A stretch of DNA of 64,000 bases from Phytoseiulus persimilis (taxonomy: Eukaryota; Arthropoda; Arachnida; Mesostigmata; Phytoseiidae). The position numbers and the translations under genes are program-made. Below the pieces are notes generated by a model that had not been told where the DNA came from, did not search any database, and saw nothing but the letters and a program-made list of their open reading frames with translations. This document shows positions 61,296 to 64,000 of the stretch, piece after piece. The stretch lies in assembly GCA_037576195.1 (NCBI GenBank), contig CM075101.1:2046001-2110000 (forward strand), read 5' to 3'. Each line of letters starts with the position of its first letter. The stretch's first letter is position 1.

Positions 61296-62169
61296 GGGTA
61301 TAGGAACTTTGCCCGCAGTGTTTACTATATGAACGCATTTTCAGAGAGAGCGGCCTCCGCCAGCTTGGCGGTCTGCTACTGGCACGGTGAGAGCTGTTGC
61401 TGGGAGACCGCGACGACAGCGGGGAGCCTAGCGGAGCTACCGAGCATTTCCAGCACGATCCAGGCGCGAAACACAATTGAGAATCCGTGTACTTTCACAA
61501 GGGATGAGGGTTGGTAAGGAGGAGGTTCGGCTCTAGGTTCCAGAGGAAGAAGATGATTAGGGGTCGGTAGGCAGTGTATGACACGCATTTTCGAATGCCG
61601 GGAGAGTTCATCCAAGACACTTTCCGTCCAGGAAGCGAACGTTCCCGAGGGAGTTGCGAAAAGCCGACTGAGTCACTACTCTGCACATGGCGCATCCGCT
61701 TCAGTGCCGAGGAGGCCTCACGGCCACGGAGTTCTTCGGTCTTCAACCGTCGAAGACCAGAGGTTCCGTGGAGTTTCATCCCACTGTGTCCTGTCCGAGA
61801 TGAGAATCACTCAATGCGTCTCGCTGTGGACTTCATCTCCTTGTATAAAGCCTGGCTCAATGTTCTGCCGTTCACCTTGCGTATCGACTCCTCGCCATCT
61901 GAACTGACATTGTTGACGATGGATCATGTGTAAACCATGGAATCTTTGGAAATTTCATCATTCCCTGGCGAACCATCCCAGCTCTCCTCGCTGTTCCGCG
62001 CCTGGATCTTGCTTGAAATGCTCGGTAGCTCCGCTAGGCTCCCCGCTGTCGTCGCGGTCTCCCAGCAACAGCTCTCAGCGCTCCCGTAGCAGATCGCCAA
62101 GCTGGCGGAGGCCGCTCTCTCTGAAAATGCGTTCATATAGTAAACACTGCGGGCAAAGTTCCTATACCC
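61296..62169. mobile_element. Non-autonomous MULE-type element A
   Basis: 874 bp with inverted repeats of about 185 bp (61296-61480 and 61985-62169) starting GGGTATAGGAACTTTGCCCG. A perfect 9-bp duplication GACCCTGAG flanks it (61287-61295, 62170-62178). Nine-base duplications and long inverted ends are MULE hallmarks. The inside has no transposase. Confidence 0.85.
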
Positions 62170-62180
62170 GACCCTGAGGG

Positions 62181-63065
62181 GGGTATAGGAAATCTGTACC
62201 CAATCGAGTCGGATGGATGCATTTTTAAAGGGACCTCCGACCGCTGAGCTGGCGGCGCGTTCGCTGCTCCGTGTTTACAGCCGCGAGATTGTACTCACAT
62301 CTGTGGCGGAGAATTCAGCACACGGAGAAGCAGGCGCAAGAGACCCCTGAGAAAGCGACTAAACTGAGCAGAAATTATCGAACTCTGAGTTAATCGTGCT
62401 GAGTGACATGAAGTATCGGAATCACCAAGCACTGAACGACTAGCGGGTGACTCGAATGGAGACTACAAACGTCAGATCGAAGGAGATCCATGTACTCATC
62501 TCAATACGATACGGTGTAATATTCGTTACTTCTCCGATGAGTCAAGGAAGTGTGTACAGAGAATATGAACCACAGTTCTCGGATCGCGAGGGTATGGGTG
62601 GGCCATGTGATACTTTAGAAGCAACGGCGGATCCAACGGGTGACGAAGGGTAAAATGCTTCAGTCTACCAGTCGGGGGCACCCCGAAAGGTCTCGAATGG
62701 TCTCGAAAGGCGACCTGGAACTCTATTGCCCGTGAGCCACGGTTCCCATGAGTACATGGATCTCCTTCGATCTGACGTTTGTAGTCTCCATTCGAGTCAC
62801 CTGCTAGTCGTTCAGTGCATGGTAACTCCGATACTTCATGTCATTCAGCACGATCAACTCAGAGTTCGATAATTTCTGCTCAGTTTAGTCGCTTTCTCAG
62901 AGCATTTTGCGCCTGCTTCTCCGTGTTCTCAATTCTCTGCCACAGGTGTGAGCACGATCTCGCGGATGTAAACACGGAGCAGCGAACGCGCTGCCAGCTC
63001 AGCGGTCGGAGGTCCCTTCAAAAATGAATCCATCCGACTCGATTGGGTACAGATTTCCTATACCC
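62181..63065. mobile_element. Non-autonomous MULE-type element B
   Basis: 885 bp with inverted repeats of about 315 bp (62181-62500, 62750-63065) starting GGGTATAGGAAATCTGTACC, the same family as 29858-31658. It starts 2 bp after the right duplication of element A. Its own duplication is unclear (CCTGAGGG before, GCTGAGGG after, 7 of 8). No coding sequence. Confidence 0.8.
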
Positions 63066-63073
63066 GCTGAGGG

Positions 63074-63970
63074 GGGAACGGCCATTTCCTCGAAAAAAAA
63101 ATGGCCGACCGGGAGCGCGATCGGAAGGGGAGAGGAGAGCCGACCGATGTAATCAATAGGAAAGAGACGCGAGGGTCCGAGCGACGAACGGGCCAGCGCT
63201 CTCGGCTGGAAGTCAGTCTCGAGTTCTCAAGCCCCTGTTCAAGACATTGGGCGTCGGGGGTCCGCCGGGATCCACCGCGTTGCATGGAAGACGAAATGAT
63301 CTTATCATATTATTACTCTACTTACAAGAACGGGGTTGAGACCAGTGAGATTTGTACATTGATATTCACATGCTAACGATGCGGAAGCTGACGAATTTAC
63401 CGCACTCCGAGATCGAACGATGAGGTGAGCGACGATGGGCGGAAGCAATCCTTGACCCCCAGATGCGGAAAAGTGTTATCCGTGGAGATGCTGTCAGACA
63501 CGGGTTATTCGTCTCAATGCCTCAAACGCAAATGGTTTCGTAATAGAGCGAAGATACGCGACAGAAATCGGCGGCGACCCATCGAACAGAGTCTGAAGAC
63601 TGACAGATGTCCTTCATCTGTGACACTTCAGGCCCTTCTGTATCCAGACCTCTTGTGTATCTAGGGGAGGCAGACAAGGCACGTGCTCCGGGCGCAAAGC
63701 TGACGGGACGCGCAGTCAGAGGCGCAAAGCTGAGGGGCGTGAAATCTTAGTTGATTTTTCACATAGTATACGTAACCACGGAATAAACTCAACTCGTATC
63801 CTGGAATAACAAGCGCCCCAGAGATCTGAGGGGTGCGAACGAAGTGCATCTCTATATCTCGTCCAGGCACAAAGCTGAGAACAGACGGATTCGAATATCT
63901 GTCAATCTCCTAAACTGCAGCCGAAATTCAATCCGATTCGGGAACAGAATCGCGACTCAGAGAGCTGAGG
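63074..63970. other. Unassigned interval
   Basis: No gene recognised. GGCGCAAAGCTGA-like phrases recur near 63690, 63719 and 63866. A run of A lies at about 63092-63102. Confidence 0.35.
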
Positions 63971-63972
63971 GG

Positions 63973-64000
63973 TGTTATGTCCCGAGCCAAGCCGAGGCTA
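63973..64000 (-). repeat. Inverted 28-bp match to 35868-35896
   Basis: tgttatgtcccgagccaagc and the last 8 bases of the window repeat, inverted and apparently exactly, the sequence at 35868-35896, just beside the Gypsy/Ulp1 junction. The window ends here, so the match may be longer. Confidence 0.8.

Overview
This window reads as a transposon-dense, gene-poor eukaryotic region, most likely from an arthropod. Evidence: short GT-AG introns, LTR elements of the Bel/Pao, Ty3/Gypsy and Ty1/Copia types, CR1-like and R1-like LINEs, MULE, hAT, Tc1, Tc5-like and pogo-like DNA elements, TATA boxes and AATAAA signals. A chelicerate (mite or tick) is my guess from this mixture and the near-50% GC; nothing in the sequence proves it. 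I found no clear single-copy host gene, no tRNA or rRNA, no CRISPR and no prokaryotic operon.

Layout. 1-5.9 kb: a Bel/Pao 5' end whose gag is split by a 4.1-kb Gypsy element with 115-bp LTRs and a perfect 5-bp target duplication. 6.5-12.1 kb: a MULE gene fragment, then a 5.2-kb palindromic element with inverted ends and two opposed arrays of a 45-bp satellite around a BED zinc finger, then a pogo-like end that cuts a Copia gag-protease. 15.6-21.3 kb: a MULE transposase pseudogene with two introns, then a CR1-like LINE on the minus strand. 22.3-29.8 kb: a 7.5-kb hAT element with about 390-bp inverted ends and an 8-bp target duplication; its decayed gene has six tandem symmetric mini-exons, an AT-hook exon and a zinc-finger exon. 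29.9-31.7 kb: a MULE-type element holding a hAT-like remnant. 34-39.2 kb: a truncated Gypsy, a Ulp1-like protease piece and MULE pieces, and an R1-like LINE 3' end. 39.8-42.6 kb: a Tc5-like element (TCA duplication) carrying an apparently intact Tc1 transposon. 44 kb: a Bel/Pao RT fragment.

45.8-58.2 kb is one Gypsy insertion (TSD CTGCG) carrying inside it a younger Bel/Pao element (TSD CTCAC) in the opposite orientation. Between pol and the 3' LTR of that Bel/Pao element, antisense to it, lies a GC-rich gene of 344 codons with its own TATA box and poly(A) signal. 58.6-59.6 kb: an intron-less MULE pseudogene. 61.3-63.1 kb: two MULE-type elements of about 880 bp with long inverted ends, back to back.

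The strongest candidates for something undescribed are the antisense gene in the Bel/Pao element, the palindromic hAT-like satellite element, and the symmetric tandem mini-exons of the hAT gene. All family names rest on motifs read by eye; no database was searched.
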